A DNA stretch of 64,000 nt. Origin: Corynebacterium sp. 74A (GTDB lineage: Bacteria > Actinomycetota > Actinomycetes > Mycobacteriales > Mycobacteriaceae). Where the stretch lies: NCBI RefSeq assembly GCF_008930665.1, contig NZ_PQMG01000001.1, positions 1 through 64,000 of the forward strand, read 5' to 3'. A program made the translations under genes and the position numbers. The notes under the pieces are model-generated. The model ran no database searches. It saw nothing but the letters and a program-made list of their open reading frames with translations, and was not told the origin of the DNA. This document shows, in pieces, positions 17,850 through 27,438 of this stretch; the stretch's first letter is position 1, and each line of letters opens with the position of its first letter.

Positions 17850-19525
17850 GCACCACTCACAGCGCTGGAGACAGCGAGAACCACGAGGATCTCGATCGCG
17901 ACACCGAGTTCGTCTACGCCGTAGCTGATGGCGGCGAACTGCCCGCCGATGAGGCCTTCACCGAAGAGGAGGTGCTTACCCCAGGCGAGGGCTATGGCGC
18001 CTCCGACTTTGATGAAGACGATTTCGCCGAAGCCGACTTTGGCGAGGTCTACTACGCATCAGGCTATGGCACCGAGGATCTTGAGGACCTCGAGGTCGAG
18101 GGGCCCGTGGATGAAAACGATCCCCGCTTTGGCCCTGATGGTCCCCGCACCGAGGAAGAGTGGGCGGAGCTCGAGGCCGCGTTGGGGATCACCTCCCCAG
18201 AGATCGTAGAAGAACAGCTGTGCACCGTGGCGATCGTGGGCCGACCCAATGTGGGCAAGTCCACGCTGACGAACCGCTTTTTGGGTCGCCGCGCCGCCGT
18301 GGTGGAGGACTTTCCTGGGGTGACTCGCGATCGCGTGAGCTATCTCGCGGAATGGAATGGTCGCCGCTACTGGGTGCAAGATACCGGCGGCTGGGACCCA
18401 GACGCCAAGGGCATGCATGCCGCCATCGCCCGCCAAGCAGAAAACGCCATGGCCGAGGCCGACATCATCCTGTTCGTGGTCGATACCACGGTGGGTATCA
18501 CCGATGCGGACGCGGTGATGGCCCGCAAGTTGCACCGCGCCGACGTGCCGGTGCTGGTGGTGGCCAATAAGTTTGAATCGGATGGCCAATACGCTGAGAT
18601 GGCGGAATTCTATGCGCTCGGCCTCGGGGATCCCTACCCGGTATCCGCTCTGCATGGTCGCGGCGGTGCCGATGTGCTCGACGAGGTCGTGCGGCTATTC
18701 CCCGACACGCCCAAGGCGGCCTCTATTACTTCGGGGCCGCGTCGCGTGGCGCTGGTGGGCAAGCCGAATGTAGGTAAATCCTCGCTGCTGAACAAGCTCA
18801 CCGGCCAGGACCGCGCGGTGGTGGACAATGTTGCGGGCACCACTGTGGACCCGGTGGATTCCTTGGTGCAGCTGGATAATCAGTTGTGGAAGTTCGTGGA
18901 TACCGCGGGTTTGCGTAAGAAGGTCAAGCATGCCCGCGGCCACGAGTTCTACGCCTCTTTGCGCACCAAAAACGCCATCGACTCCGCCGAGGTGTGCGTG
19001 CTCTTGGTCGATTCCTCGCAGCCGATCACGGAGCAAGATCAGCGCGTGCTCGGCATGGTGATCGAATCCGGTAAAGCCCTGGTGATCGCCTATAACAAGT
19101 GGGATCTGATGGACGAGGACCAGCGGGATCTGCTGGAGCGTGATATCGAGGAGAAACTCGCGCATGTGCCGTGGGCGCGGCGCGTGAACATCTCCGCGAA
19201 AACGGGGCGTGCCCTGCAGAAGATCGAGCCCATGCTCATCGAGGCGCTGGAGAGCTGGGACACGCGCATTTCTACAGGAAAGCTCAATAACTGGGTGCGA
19301 GAAACCATTGCCCAGAACCCGCCGCCGATGAAGGCTGGCCGTCTGCCGCGCGTGCTCTTCGCCACCCAAGCCTCCACCCGTCCGCCCGTGATCGTGCTGT
19401 TTACCACCGGCTTCCTCGATGCCGGCTATCGCCGCTACCTGGAGCGCAAGTTCCGCGAGTCCTTCGGTTTCGAGGGCTCGCCGGTGCGCATCGCCGTGCG
19501 CGTGCGCGAAAAGCGGAAGCGCTAA
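17846..19525 (+). CDS. der: GTPase Der (EngA)
   Basis: 559 aa with two tandem GTPase domains, P-loops GRPNVGKS near 132 and GKPNVGKS near 306, each with its NKxD-type motif ([17 protein letters not shown]), then the KH-like C-terminal domain ending in basic residues. Der acts in 50S ribosome assembly. The first 125 residues are very rich in Asp and Glu; an acidic extension of this kind occurs in actinobacterial Der and is likely disordered. Confidence 0.95.
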   Translation: MSTTHSAGDSENHEDLDRDTEFVYAVADGGELPADEAFTEEEVLTPGEGYGASDFDEDDFAEADFGEVYYASGYGTEDLEDLEVEGPVDENDPRFGPDGPRTEEEWAELEAALGITSPEIVEEQLCTVAIVGRPNVGKSTLTNRFLGRRAAVVEDFPGVTRDRVSYLAEWNGRRYWVQDTGGWDPDAKGMHAAIARQAENAMAEADIILFVVDTTVGITDADAVMARKLHRADVPVLVVANKFESDGQYAEMAEFYALGLGDPYPVSALHGRGGADVLDEVVRLFPDTPKAASITSGPRRVALVGKPNVGKSSLLNKLTGQDRAVVDNVAGTTVDPVDSLVQLDNQLWKFVDTAGLRKKVKHARGHEFYASLRTKNAIDSAEVCVLLVDSSQPITEQDQRVLGMVIESGKALVIAYNKWDLMDEDQRDLLERDIEEKLAHVPWARRVNISAKTGRALQKIEPMLIEALESWDTRISTGKLNNWVRETIAQNPPPMKAGRLPRVLFATQASTRPPVIVLFTTGFLDAGYRRYLERKFRESFGFEGSPVRIAVRVREKRKR

Positions 19526-19555
19526 TACGCTCCTAGCACGCTTATCGACGCAGCA

Positions 19556-19590
19556 ATGCCCCTCAACCTTGATGGTTGAGGGGCATCGTT
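19556..19590 (+). terminator. Terminator between der and the convergent PASTA-like gene
   Basis: A perfect 13-bp stem (19556-19568 with 19574-19586) with a 5-base loop lies between two convergent genes. It could serve both strands. Only a short T-rich stretch follows on the plus strand. Confidence 0.8.
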
Positions 19591-19615
19591 GTCTGCTGTT
19601 GCGAGCTAGAAGGAG

Positions 19616-20449
19616 CTACTCGATGACCAAGGTGATCGGTGTGGCCTTATCCGTCTCGGTGGCGACGGGCGGATCCACCCGAGTGACTGTGCCGGTGAGC
19701 AGATCCGTGCCGCTGATCTCGGCGCCGTTGGCATCGACGGTGCGGACATCGGAGAAGCCGCGCGCCTTGAGCTGAGCCACAGCCACCACACCGTTATCGT
19801 CGAGTACATCCGGAATTTCTGCGGCGGGGGCCTGTACCTCAGAGGTGAGCGATTCGACAGATTCGCGCAGGCGGTTAGTTTCTTCCTCTAGGCGCTGCTG
19901 CACCTCGGGATCCTCGGTGGGGGCGGGGGCCTCCGGTTCGACGGTCTCGGTGACGGTCTCTGGCGGTGGCGGGGTAGTGGACTCGGTTGCGGAGTCCTTA
20001 TCGCCGCCGAAGGCAAACATGCCCAACACCACGGCCAGCACGACTAGGGCGAGCACCGCGATCACCCACGGCAGGGAAGAGGACTTTTTCTCCTCTTGCG
20101 GCGGCACATAATTCGGCGGAGGATAGGCGGCTGCCTGCGGCTGGGCTGGGGGTTGTCCCTGCGGCTGGCCCTGGGAATAACCAGGCTCCTCCTCCAGCGG
20201 TGCGTAGTACTGGCGCGGGCGCTCCCCAGCAGGCTGCTGCTGGCCGCCCTGCGGGCCGAGATACTGTGTCTGATCGGTGCGCGGCGGCTCACCCGGCGCG
20301 CCACGATACTCGCTCGTGGCGAAGTCCTCGGCATCGTCGTAGTGGCCATAGGAATCCCCGCGCCCTTGGGGCGAGGTGTCGCGCGGAATGAAGCGAGTGG
20401 GCTCGTCGTCGTAGTCCTTCCACGAGTCTCGGTGGCGATCGTCGGTCAT
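19616..20449 (-). CDS. Membrane protein with C-terminal PASTA-like domain
   Basis: 277 aa. The cytoplasmic part (about residues 1-120) is rich in Gln, Pro, Gly and Asp and probably disordered. One membrane segment follows (SLPWVIAVLALVVLAVVLGMFAF), then a Glu/Pro/Thr-rich linker and an Arg/Glu coiled region. The last 65 residues start with IPDVLDDNG and resemble a single PASTA domain. PASTA domains bind cell-wall peptides or beta-lactams in Ser/Thr kinases, but there is no kinase domain here. The second of two adjacent ATGs is chosen because AAAGGA lies 6 bases before it. Confidence 0.75.
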   Translation of the reverse strand: MTDDRHRDSWKDYDDEPTRFIPRDTSPQGRGDSYGHYDDAEDFATSEYRGAPGEPPRTDQTQYLGPQGGQQQPAGERPRQYYAPLEEEPGYSQGQPQGQPPAQPQAAAYPPPNYVPPQEEKKSSSLPWVIAVLALVVLAVVLGMFAFGGDKDSATESTTPPPPETVTETVEPEAPAPTEDPEVQQRLEEETNRLRESVESLTSEVQAPAAEIPDVLDDNGVVAVAQLKARGFSDVRTVDANGAEISGTDLLTGTVTRVDPPVATETDKATPITLVIE

Positions 20450-20618
20450 CATCTGTCCTTTCCGCACGCGCCGAGGCTCTATCGGCGGCACATCGCTGTC
20501 AGTAGGCTCGAAGCCATCGTCTCAAGGGTAGTGGGATACGCCAATATCTACCAAGCACCTGCCCGCCGCGAAGAGCGCTGCATTCCCTGCGGGCACGGCC
20601 GGCGCGGTTGTGGCAAGG

Positions 20619-20653
20619 AAAAAACCGCAGACCGGACGATGTCCGGCCTGCGG
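20619..20653 (-). terminator. Intrinsic terminator of the tRNA-Pro gene
   Basis: On the minus strand a 13-bp stem (20641-20653 with 20625-20637, one G-U or mismatch) with a 3-base loop is followed by six T (plus-strand A run 20619-20624). It lies directly downstream of the tRNA. Confidence 0.88.
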
Positions 20654-20664
20654 CCTCTGAAGAG

Positions 20665-20738
20665 TCGGACTGACAGGATTTGAACCTGCGACCCCTACAC
20701 CCCCAGTGTAGTGCGCTACCAAGCTGCGCCACAGTCCG
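20665..20738 (-). tRNA. tRNA-Pro (anticodon GGG)
   Basis: Read on the minus strand the 74 bases fold as a cloverleaf: acceptor CGGACTG with CAGTCCG, D-arm GCGCAGCTTGGTAGCGC, anticodon stem CTACA with TGTAG and loop CTGGGGG (anticodon GGG), T-arm GCAGG-TTCAAAT-CCTGT, discriminator A. The C1-G72 pair is normal for bacterial tRNA-Pro. The CCA end is not encoded. Confidence 0.95.
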
Positions 20739-20815
20739 AAGTTGTTCACCCGCGCCACGGGGGCGGCGTGTTCCAACAGCGAGTAGATTACAGCAGTGTT
20801 GGCCGGAGAGTCCAA

Positions 20816-21259
20816 TCAGCAGGTCAGAGGCATTCTCTTGGTGTAGAACCAGAGCCCGGCGCGGCGGCGGAACAGAGATCGTTCCCGTTGAATAAAGGGG
20901 CCGTTCGGGCCGCGATGATAGGCGGCAAAACTGACCGTTCCTACATCGTCCATGGGGCCGCCCTGGGTGGTCTCGAGAATGTCGAGCCGGTAGAGTCTCA
21001 CCGATTCACCATTAAGCGATAAACGCGCCGGCGTATCCTCTGGTGCCCAGGTGGCGAGTAGATAGTCGCCGTGGCCTACAGCGAAGGCGGTGAAGCGGGC
21101 GCGCATGGTGGCCTCGGCCGTGGGGGCCGGCGGCGCACAGGTAACATCCCAGGAGCACCTGATTCCGTGGTAGATACCGCAGCACTCGCCGTAGTTCTGC
21201 CCAGAGCAGCAGGGGCAACGGTCATCCGCATCAAGGATGCGACCCGGCGCGTTAGTCAT
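20816..21259 (-). CDS. YchJ/UPF0225 family protein
   Basis: 147 aa. The N-terminus has a SEC-C-like zinc motif RCPCCSGQNYGECCG, and the rest (ATMRARFTAFAVGHGDYLLATW and RERSLFRRRAGLWFY) matches the UPF0225/YchJ family with its cystatin-like fold. Function is unknown. The ATG at 21259 overlaps the last 8 bases of the upstream hydrolase gene (ATGACTAA), so the two are translationally coupled. Confidence 0.85.
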   Translation of the reverse strand: MTNAPGRILDADDRCPCCSGQNYGECCGIYHGIRCSWDVTCAPPAPTAEATMRARFTAFAVGHGDYLLATWAPEDTPARLSLNGESVRLYRLDILETTQGGPMDDVGTVSFAAYHRGPNGPFIQRERSLFRRRAGLWFYTKRMPLTC

Positions 21260-22454
21260 CGATATCCTCGATCCGGACGTGGGAGAGCATGGCGGCGACA
21301 GGGGAGTTGTCGCGCGCAGCGAGCAGTTCTGCGCGCTGCTCATCGCTGAGATTGCCGATCAGGGAGATATTGCGGCGCAGCACCGGCTGGTCGGAGTCGG
21401 CCCCGACCACCGTGGTCACGGAGACCCGGACGTCCTCCAGCTCGCGAATGCGCGACTCGCGGGCGGCAGCGCGGATTTCCTCGGAGGTGGCCGCGGCGAG
21501 CGCAGCAATGAGCAAGGAGCTGGGCGCGATACCGAGGTTTTTGCCGCCGAGTTCCTTTTCGCGGTCGGTGGTGAAGCTGCGTGAGCCGGTGTGGACCAAG
21601 TCCGTGAATGCTCCGGCGGGAATGGACTGTGCTTGGGCCACGCCCTCGGGCAGGACATCCTCGGCTTCGGAGTCGGCCGTCGATTGCAGATAAGGGCTTA
21701 CCCACGTGGCGATGAGATGCGCGGCGCGCTGCGCGGCCCCAGGGCGGGTGGCCAAGTGATCGACCTTATCCAACGCCACCAGTGACTTCGGGTAGCGGGC
21801 GCAGAGGAAGATCTTCTGGGCATTATCAATGCCCACCGTCTGGTCCACGGGGGAGTGCAGCAACAGCAGGGGCACCTTGAGCCGGTGCAGGTAGCTTTCC
21901 GGATTGACCTCGGCGAGATCCTCGAGGAATTCGCGGGAAATAGTGATATCGCGCCCGCCGAGCTTCAGGGTCACTGCGCCATGCTCATCCACATCGCCGA
22001 TACGGTCGGCGAAATGCAGCACGGCGTGCGCGGGGTCGAAGGGGGCGCCAATAGTGGCCACCGCGCGGATTCCGCGCATGCGCTCGATCGTGCTGGCGGA
22101 TACGGCCCGCAGTGCGGCCGCCCCGCCGAGGGAGTGCCCCACTAGTAATTGCGGTGCCTCGTAGTTGCTCTCGAGCCACTCATAGGCGGCGCGGATATCG
22201 GCGACATTTGAGCTAAACGAGGTGCGGGAAAACTCGCCTTCTGATTGTCCCAGGCCCGGGAAATCGAAGCGCAGGCAGGCGATGCCCTCATCGGCGAGTG
22301 TCTTGGACACGCGAGAGGCCGCCGGGGTGAAGCGGGAGCCAGTGAAGCAGTGGACAAACATGGCGAAGGCTTTGGGAGTGCCATCGGGAAGGTCGAGGGT
22401 TCCTGCCATGAGCGAGCCGGTGGAGGACGGTAGTTTCACTGAGACTGAGTGCAT
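21252..22454 (-). CDS. Alpha/beta hydrolase fused to an OsmC-like domain
   Basis: About 400 aa. Residues 1-250 are a hydrolase, with HCFTGSRFTPAASR, the nucleophile elbow GHSLGGAAA, an Asp in LHSPVDQTVGID and a His in KVDHLATRPG. Residues about 290-400 resemble OsmC. Canonical OsmC proteins need two Cys, in ALGACT and CPVH contexts; here these read ALAAAT and NSPVAA and the whole domain has no Cys, so it should be redox-inactive. Hydrolase-OsmC fusions are known in corynebacteria upstream of secA2. ATG 22454 lacks a clear ribosome-binding site but has a TAGACT -10-like element about 13 bases upstream, suggesting a leaderless message. Confidence 0.85.
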   Translation of the reverse strand: MHSVSVKLPSSTGSLMAGTLDLPDGTPKAFAMFVHCFTGSRFTPAASRVSKTLADEGIACLRFDFPGLGQSEGEFSRTSFSSNVADIRAAYEWLESNYEAPQLLVGHSLGGAAALRAVSASTIERMRGIRAVATIGAPFDPAHAVLHFADRIGDVDEHGAVTLKLGGRDITISREFLEDLAEVNPESYLHRLKVPLLLLHSPVDQTVGIDNAQKIFLCARYPKSLVALDKVDHLATRPGAAQRAAHLIATWVSPYLQSTADSEAEDVLPEGVAQAQSIPAGAFTDLVHTGSRSFTTDREKELGGKNLGIAPSSLLIAALAAATSEEIRAAARESRIRELEDVRVSVTTVVGADSDQPVLRRNISLIGNLSDEQRAELLAARDNSPVAAMLSHVRIEDIDD

Positions 22455-22726
22455 GCTGCCCAGTCTAATCAGTGTTCGCCGCGGCTTCACCGACGCCTCA
22501 GCGCCTCTCTATAAAGGCCTTCCGAGCTGGGCATTTAGGCAAGCAATGGGCGGCTGAATGGTGCCGGATTTCTTGGAGAGGTGGGATGAGTGCGTCTGGG
22601 AGGCTGCCGAGAGTGTCTGGGGCGAGCGCTAAGCTGGAACACCGATAGCACGCGATGACTTCTGGGGTGGGCCCACGGCCAATCTTGGGAGCTGTTCGAG
22701 GAGGATGGCCAAAAACAGTGGCTGGC

Positions 22727-25033
22727 ATGAAGTGGTTTTGGAAGGCGCTCGGAGCGAAGGAGACCAAGCACGAGAAGAAGAGCTTTGGTATAGCCGAGCA
22801 GGCGCAGCAGATTCTGCGCAGCGAGGGCTCCGCTCTTGGCGGCGACCATGCCGCGGCGGTGGCGGCGGAGTGTTTATCCGGCAGCCCCCGTGCCGCGGGT
22901 ACCACGATCAGCGATATGCCACGGCTTCTCGCCGCCATTGGCGCCTGCAGTGCCGCTGCCCATGACGAGGAGCCGTTTATCTCGCAGTACCAGGCCGCGC
23001 AGCGGCTGCTGGCCGGCGATGTGATCCAGATGGCCACCGGTGAGGGAAAGACGCTGGCTGGGGCCATGGCGGCGGTGGGCTTTGCCCTGCAGGGCCAGCG
23101 GGTGCATGTGATCACGGTCAATGACTATCTTGCGCAGCGCGATGCCACCCGGATGGAGAGCGTGTTCCGCCCCTTTGGAGTGAGCGTGTCGTTCATTTCG
23201 GAAAAAATGACTGCAGCGCAGCGTCGTCACGCCTATGCCGCGGACGTGGTGTACAGCTCGGTCAATGAAATTGGATTCGATGTCTTGCGGGATCAGCTCA
23301 TCACCCGCGCCGAGGATGCGGTGCAATCGGGTGCGGATGTGGCGATCGTCGACGAGGCCGATTCGGTGCTGGTGGATCAAGCTCTGGTGCCGCTGGTGCT
23401 GGCGGGCACGGATCAGTCCACGGCGCCGACCGGGCGGATCACCGAAATAGTGCGTCGACTCAAAGAAGGCGAACACTTCGATGTCGATGATGAGCGGCGC
23501 AATGTGTTTCTCAATGACGCTGGCGCGCACTATGTGGAAGAGGTCCTGGGCATTGACACTCTCTACGACGAGGAGCACATCGGCACTACCTTGGTGCACG
23601 TCAATCTCGCGCTGCACGCCCAAGCGCTGCTGATTCGGGATGTGCACTATATCGTGCGCGAGGGCAAGGTTTCGCTTATCGACGCCTCCCGCGGGCGCGT
23701 CGCCGACCTGCAACGATGGCCTGACGGGCTGCAAGCCGCGGTGGAGGCAAAAGAAGGTCTAGTGGTGTCTGATGGCGGGCGCATCCTCGATACCATCACG
23801 CTACAGGCGCTGATGAAGCGCTATCCGCTGGTTTGCGGCATGACCGGCACCGCGGTGGAGGCCACCGATCAGCTGCGCCAATTCTATGACCTGCGGGTAT
23901 CGGTGATCGAGCGGGATACGCCGCTGCAGCGCTTCGATGAACAAGACCGTATCTATGCCACCATCGCCGAGAAGAACACGGCGATTGTGGAGGAGATCGA
24001 CAAGTTGCATCGCCGGAACCAGCCGGTGTTGGTGGGCACCCACGACGTGGCCGAATCCGAGGAGCTGGCCGCAGCCCTTGCAGAGCGCGATATCCCGGTC
24101 AGCGTGCTCAATGCGAAAAACGATGCCGAGGAGGCCACCATCGTCGCTGAGGCCGGCGATCTCGGGCGGGTGACGGTCTCCACCCAGATGGCCGGCCGCG
24201 GCACCGATATCCGGCTCGGCGGCGCCGATGAGGCCGATCACGACGCCGTGGTGGAGCGTGGCGGACTTGCCGTGATCGGTACCGCGCGGCATCGCACCGC
24301 CCGACTCGATAATCAGCTGCGCGGGCGTGCCGGACGCCAAGGTGATCCCGGTAGCTCGGTGTTTTTTGTTGCCCTCGACGATGATGTGGTGCATGCCGGC
24401 GGCGGGGGCACGCAGATCCACGCCCGCCCAGATGCTGCCGGAGCTATAGATTCGAAGAAGGTGCGCGACTTTATCGAGCACTGTCAGCGCGTCACCGAAG
24501 GCCAGCTGCTGGAGATCCACGCCCAGACCTGGAAATACAACAAGCTGCTGGCAGATCAGCGGGTGATCATCGATGAGCGGCGCCAGCGCCTGCTGCATTC
24601 CGAGCAGGCACTCGAGGAGTTCCGGCAGCGCAGCCCCCAGCGCACCGCTGAGCTGGAGAAGACAGTGGAGCATGAGACGTTGGTGCAGGCTGCCCGCGAG
24701 ATCATGCTCTATCACTTGGACTATGGCTGGAGTGAGCATCTCGCGCTTCTCGACGACGTCCGCGAATCCATTCACCTGCGGGCCATTGCGAAAGAAACAC
24801 CCATCGACGAGTTCCACCGCATTGCCGTTTCCGAGTTCAAACAGCTCGTGCAGCAGGCCGTGGATGATGCCGTGCAGAGCTTCGAGGACGTGCTGATCGA
24901 TAACGAAGGTGCGCACCTCGGCGATGAGGGGCTCGTGCGCCCCTCGGCCACATGGACCTACATGGTCAATGACAACCCCTTGTCCGGCAGCGGTAAATCG
25001 GTGATGGGCGGGATATCAGGAATGTTCCGATAA
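22727..25033 (+). CDS. secA2: Accessory Sec translocase ATPase SecA2
   Basis: About 768 aa, shorter than housekeeping SecA. Walker A is MATGEGKTL near residue 102 and the DEAD-type motif VDEADS near 210. STQMAGRGTDIRLGG and LRGRAGRQGDPGSS of the second helicase domain are present. There is no C-terminal zinc-binding CxCxxxxxCH tail, in keeping with SecA2. It drives export of a subset of proteins alongside SecA1. An in-frame GTG at 22718 is closer to the GAGGAGG at 22698 and may be the true start. Confidence 0.93.
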   Translation: MKWFWKALGAKETKHEKKSFGIAEQAQQILRSEGSALGGDHAAAVAAECLSGSPRAAGTTISDMPRLLAAIGACSAAAHDEEPFISQYQAAQRLLAGDVIQMATGEGKTLAGAMAAVGFALQGQRVHVITVNDYLAQRDATRMESVFRPFGVSVSFISEKMTAAQRRHAYAADVVYSSVNEIGFDVLRDQLITRAEDAVQSGADVAIVDEADSVLVDQALVPLVLAGTDQSTAPTGRITEIVRRLKEGEHFDVDDERRNVFLNDAGAHYVEEVLGIDTLYDEEHIGTTLVHVNLALHAQALLIRDVHYIVREGKVSLIDASRGRVADLQRWPDGLQAAVEAKEGLVVSDGGRILDTITLQALMKRYPLVCGMTGTAVEATDQLRQFYDLRVSVIERDTPLQRFDEQDRIYATIAEKNTAIVEEIDKLHRRNQPVLVGTHDVAESEELAAALAERDIPVSVLNAKNDAEEATIVAEAGDLGRVTVSTQMAGRGTDIRLGGADEADHDAVVERGGLAVIGTARHRTARLDNQLRGRAGRQGDPGSSVFFVALDDDVVHAGGGGTQIHARPDAAGAIDSKKVRDFIEHCQRVTEGQLLEIHAQTWKYNKLLADQRVIIDERRQRLLHSEQALEEFRQRSPQRTAELEKTVEHETLVQAAREIMLYHLDYGWSEHLALLDDVRESIHLRAIAKETPIDEFHRIAVSEFKQLVQQAVDDAVQSFEDVLIDNEGAHLGDEGLVRPSATWTYMVNDNPLSGSGKSVMGGISGMFR

Positions 25034-25112
25034 CTCCCCTCATCACCGGCGTGTGATGAAGCTCATAGGCCATGCCGGCCGTGGGGGAGGCTGCCCAGCG
25101 CGCTAAGGTTTT

Positions 25113-25128
25113 GTTACGCAATCGTAAC
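25113..25128. promoter_or_regulatory. Palindrome GTTACG-CAAT-CGTAAC, candidate operator
   Basis: A perfect 6-bp inverted repeat around CAAT lies in the 292-base gap between secA2 and odhI, about 200 bases before odhI. No matching known regulator is recognised. A TATGAT -10-like hexamer lies at 25174-25179. Confidence 0.35.
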
Positions 25129-25325
25129 GGGCTCAGGCACTGGGCTTACACACCCAAGAGCTACTACGCCACGTATGATGTAGACATTACGACCCTGCAG
25201 CGACGAGCTGTGCTTGATGGATTCCGTAGGGCAGACGATTTTGTTCACCCAGCGCTACGGCAGCCACCGCACCCGCGGTGAGGGGCGAAGACACACTGTG
25301 CTCGAGCAACCGGAGGTTTTTCTCA

Positions 25326-25760
25326 ATGAGTGACAACACTGACGTTTCCCAGAATCAGGTGGAGACTACATCTGTTTTCCGCGCTGATCTGCTTAAGGAA
25401 ATGGAGTCTGGTGCTCAGGCTGCACCGGCGAATGCTGGCGCGGGCAACCTGCCCGAGGGGGCGGCATTGCTGGTGGTTAAGCGGGGCCCGAACGCGGGTT
25501 CGCGTTTCCTGCTCGACCAGGAGACCACCACCGCGGGGCGCCACCCAGAGAGCGATATTTTCCTTGATGACGTCACCGTGTCTCGTCGCCACGCCGAGTT
25601 CCGTCGCGATGGCGAGGGCCAGTTCGAAGTAGTAGACGTGGGAAGCCTCAACGGCACCTACGTCAACCGCGAGCCGAAGAACGCTGAGGCACTGCACACG
25701 GGTGATGAGGTGCAGATCGGCAAGTTCCGCCTCGTTTTCCTAGCAGGTCCGAAGAAGTAG
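25326..25760 (+). CDS. odhI: FHA-domain regulator OdhI (GarA)
   Basis: 144 aa. The N-terminal phospho-motif VETTSVFRADLL carries Thr14 and Thr15, the sites phosphorylated by PknG and PknA/B/L in C. glutamicum. The FHA domain follows (about residues 50-138, TAGRHPESDIFLDDVTVSRRHAEF and GSLNGTYVNR). Unphosphorylated OdhI inhibits the OdhA subunit of 2-oxoglutarate dehydrogenase and so steers carbon between the TCA cycle and glutamate. GGAGG-like CCGGAGG precedes the ATG. The secA2-odhI-ftsR order is as in C. glutamicum. Confidence 0.97.
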   Translation: MSDNTDVSQNQVETTSVFRADLLKEMESGAQAAPANAGAGNLPEGAALLVVKRGPNAGSRFLLDQETTTAGRHPESDIFLDDVTVSRRHAEFRRDGEGQFEVVDVGSLNGTYVNREPKNAEALHTGDEVQIGKFRLVFLAGPKK

Positions 25761-25883
25761 TAGCGCCCCAGCCCTCGGCTAGGCTACAAAGGATGCATAC
25801 GGGTCGTGTCGCCGGCGTAGATGCGCTGAGCGGCACCACGTGAACCGAAAGATCAAAAGAAGAAACCTAAGGGTAAAAACAAC

Positions 25884-26615
25884 GTGAGCGCACTACGGGA
25901 TTCTAAAGACGGCAGCGTGAAGCCACTGCGTCATGCGCGCCAGCAGACCATGTCCATCGGCGTGGTGCTGGAGCGCCTGCGGGGCGAGTTCCCTGATGTG
26001 ACGGTATCTAAGATTCGCTTCCTCGAATCCGAGGGCCTCATCACACCCTCCCGCACTCCCTCCGGCTATCGCCGCTTCACGGACAAGGATGTTGAGCGTC
26101 TCCGCTATATCTTGGTGACACAGCGCGATAACTACACGCCGCTGAAGGTCATCCGCCAGCAGCTCGAGGCCATGGACTCCGGCGAGGTGACCGCGCTGCT
26201 CAGCGCCACGAAGGTGGAGCCGATCATCAGCCCGGAAGAGTTCCGGGCCCCGGCCATTACACGGCTGACCGACGATGACGTCGCGGCGCAGGCCGACGTA
26301 GACAAGGAATTTGTCCGCGAGCTCGCCGGCGCAGGCTTGATTAGCGCCGATCCCGCTGGTTTCTTCACCGCCGATGATGTGCGTGTGGCCTCCACCGCGC
26401 GGGCGCTCACGGAATTCGGTTTCGATGTTCGCCACCTGAAGTCGGTGCGTCATTCGGCGCGCCGCCAAGCAGATCTGATTTCCCAGGTAACCACCCCTGT
26501 CGCGCAGTCGGGCTCGGACGTGGCCAAGCACAAGGCCCAAGAGATTTCCGAGCAGCTCACCGCCTTGGTGGTGTCGCTGCACGCGAGCTTGGTGAAAAAC
26601 GATCTTCGCTCCTAG
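25884..26615 (+). CDS. ftsR: MerR-type regulator FtsR
   Basis: 243 aa. The N-terminal MerR winged helix (MSIGVVLERLRGEF, KIRFLESEGLITPSRTPSGYRRF) is followed by a helical region rather than a metal-binding one. Placement between odhI and the DUF151 nuclease gene equals that of C. glutamicum FtsR, an activator of ftsZ. GTG 25884 is the start. A terminator follows directly, so it is not cotranscribed with the next gene. Confidence 0.9.
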   Translation: MSALRDSKDGSVKPLRHARQQTMSIGVVLERLRGEFPDVTVSKIRFLESEGLITPSRTPSGYRRFTDKDVERLRYILVTQRDNYTPLKVIRQQLEAMDSGEVTALLSATKVEPIISPEEFRAPAITRLTDDDVAAQADVDKEFVRELAGAGLISADPAGFFTADDVRVASTARALTEFGFDVRHLKSVRHSARRQADLISQVTTPVAQSGSDVAKHKAQEISEQLTALVVSLHASLVKNDLRS

Positions 26616-26639
26616 CCGCACCGAGAAACACCACCATGA

Positions 26640-26678
26640 GAGTCACGGAGTAGCGCCGCTACATCGTGGCTCTTTTTT
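26640..26678 (+). terminator. Intrinsic terminator after ftsR
   Basis: GAGTCACG (26640-26647) pairs with CGTGGCTC (26665-26672), with an inner GTAGCG/CGCTAC stem, followed by a run of six T. It separates ftsR from the next gene. Confidence 0.85.
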
Positions 26679-26705
26679 AGCAGTGAGTATAAGGACGCTA
26701 CTCCC

Positions 26706-27296
26706 ATGAATGATCGCAGTTTTATTGATCTCGTCTATCACGGTGTGTTCGTGATTCCGCCCGAGGACTATAACGTCATATTCCTCCGCGTCGTCGGCAC
26801 CACCCGCATTCTTCCCATCTGGATTGGCGAGGACGCCGCAGCTGCCATCGCCTCGCGCGAGCAGGGGAGAGCACCGGTGCGTCCCCGCGCCCATGATGTG
26901 CTCTTACAGCTCGCTGACTCGCACGCCGGCTCCGCGATGGAGGTGCGTATCGACGGCTATGTCCGCGGTCGCTTCACCGCCAGCTTGGTCTGTGGCGATG
27001 GCACCGTGCTGGATATGCGCCCCTCGGATGCGATCTTAGTGGCTCGAGAGGAAGAGCTCCCGATCTCCGTGGCCGAGGATGTGCTGTGCCGCACGGGGGT
27101 GTTCGTCTCCGCCGATGATCTCTCTCGCGGCTTCGGCATCGACTGCGATGATGTCAGTGATACCGCGGATGAATTCTCCTCGGCCTCCGGTGATGCCCAA
27201 GCAGATGCAGACTTTGAGTCCCTGTTGCGCTCGATGGGAGTCGAAGAATCCGACCTGCGCGGCGATAGCAATGGGGACGATAAAACTGACCGCTAG
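26706..27296 (+). CDS. Bifunctional nuclease family protein (DUF151)
   Basis: 196 aa. The N-terminal 125 residues match the BFN/DUF151 fold (VFVIPPEDYNVIFLRVVGTTRILPIWIGEDAAAAIA and RPRAHDVLLQL). The tail is acidic. Plant and archaeal members have been reported as nucleases; the bacterial role is not settled. It lies between ftsR and a MerR gene, as in other actinobacteria. Confidence 0.88.
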   Translation: MNDRSFIDLVYHGVFVIPPEDYNVIFLRVVGTTRILPIWIGEDAAAAIASREQGRAPVRPRAHDVLLQLADSHAGSAMEVRIDGYVRGRFTASLVCGDGTVLDMRPSDAILVAREEELPISVAEDVLCRTGVFVSADDLSRGFGIDCDDVSDTADEFSSASGDAQADADFESLLRSMGVEESDLRGDSNGDDKTDR

Positions 27297-27382
27297 TGTG
27301 ACAAAAGGTGACAAAGTGATTCAGGCGGCCTAAGCTTAAACTAAAGGTTTAGAGTTTCGGCGTGTCTCCACTGTGGCTCACG

Positions 27383-27408
27383 GTGCTCTCAGTATTCTGA
27401 GTAAGCAC
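27383..27408. promoter_or_regulatory. Hairpin-forming inverted repeat upstream of merR gene
   Basis: GTGCT plus CTCAG (27383-27392) pair with CTGAG (27397-27401) and AGCAC (27404-27408), with a TA bulge. No T-run follows, so a protein-binding site or leader structure is more likely than a terminator. Confidence 0.35.
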
Positions 27409-27438
27409 TCCTGATCCGGAGGCATAAGAGCGAAACGT

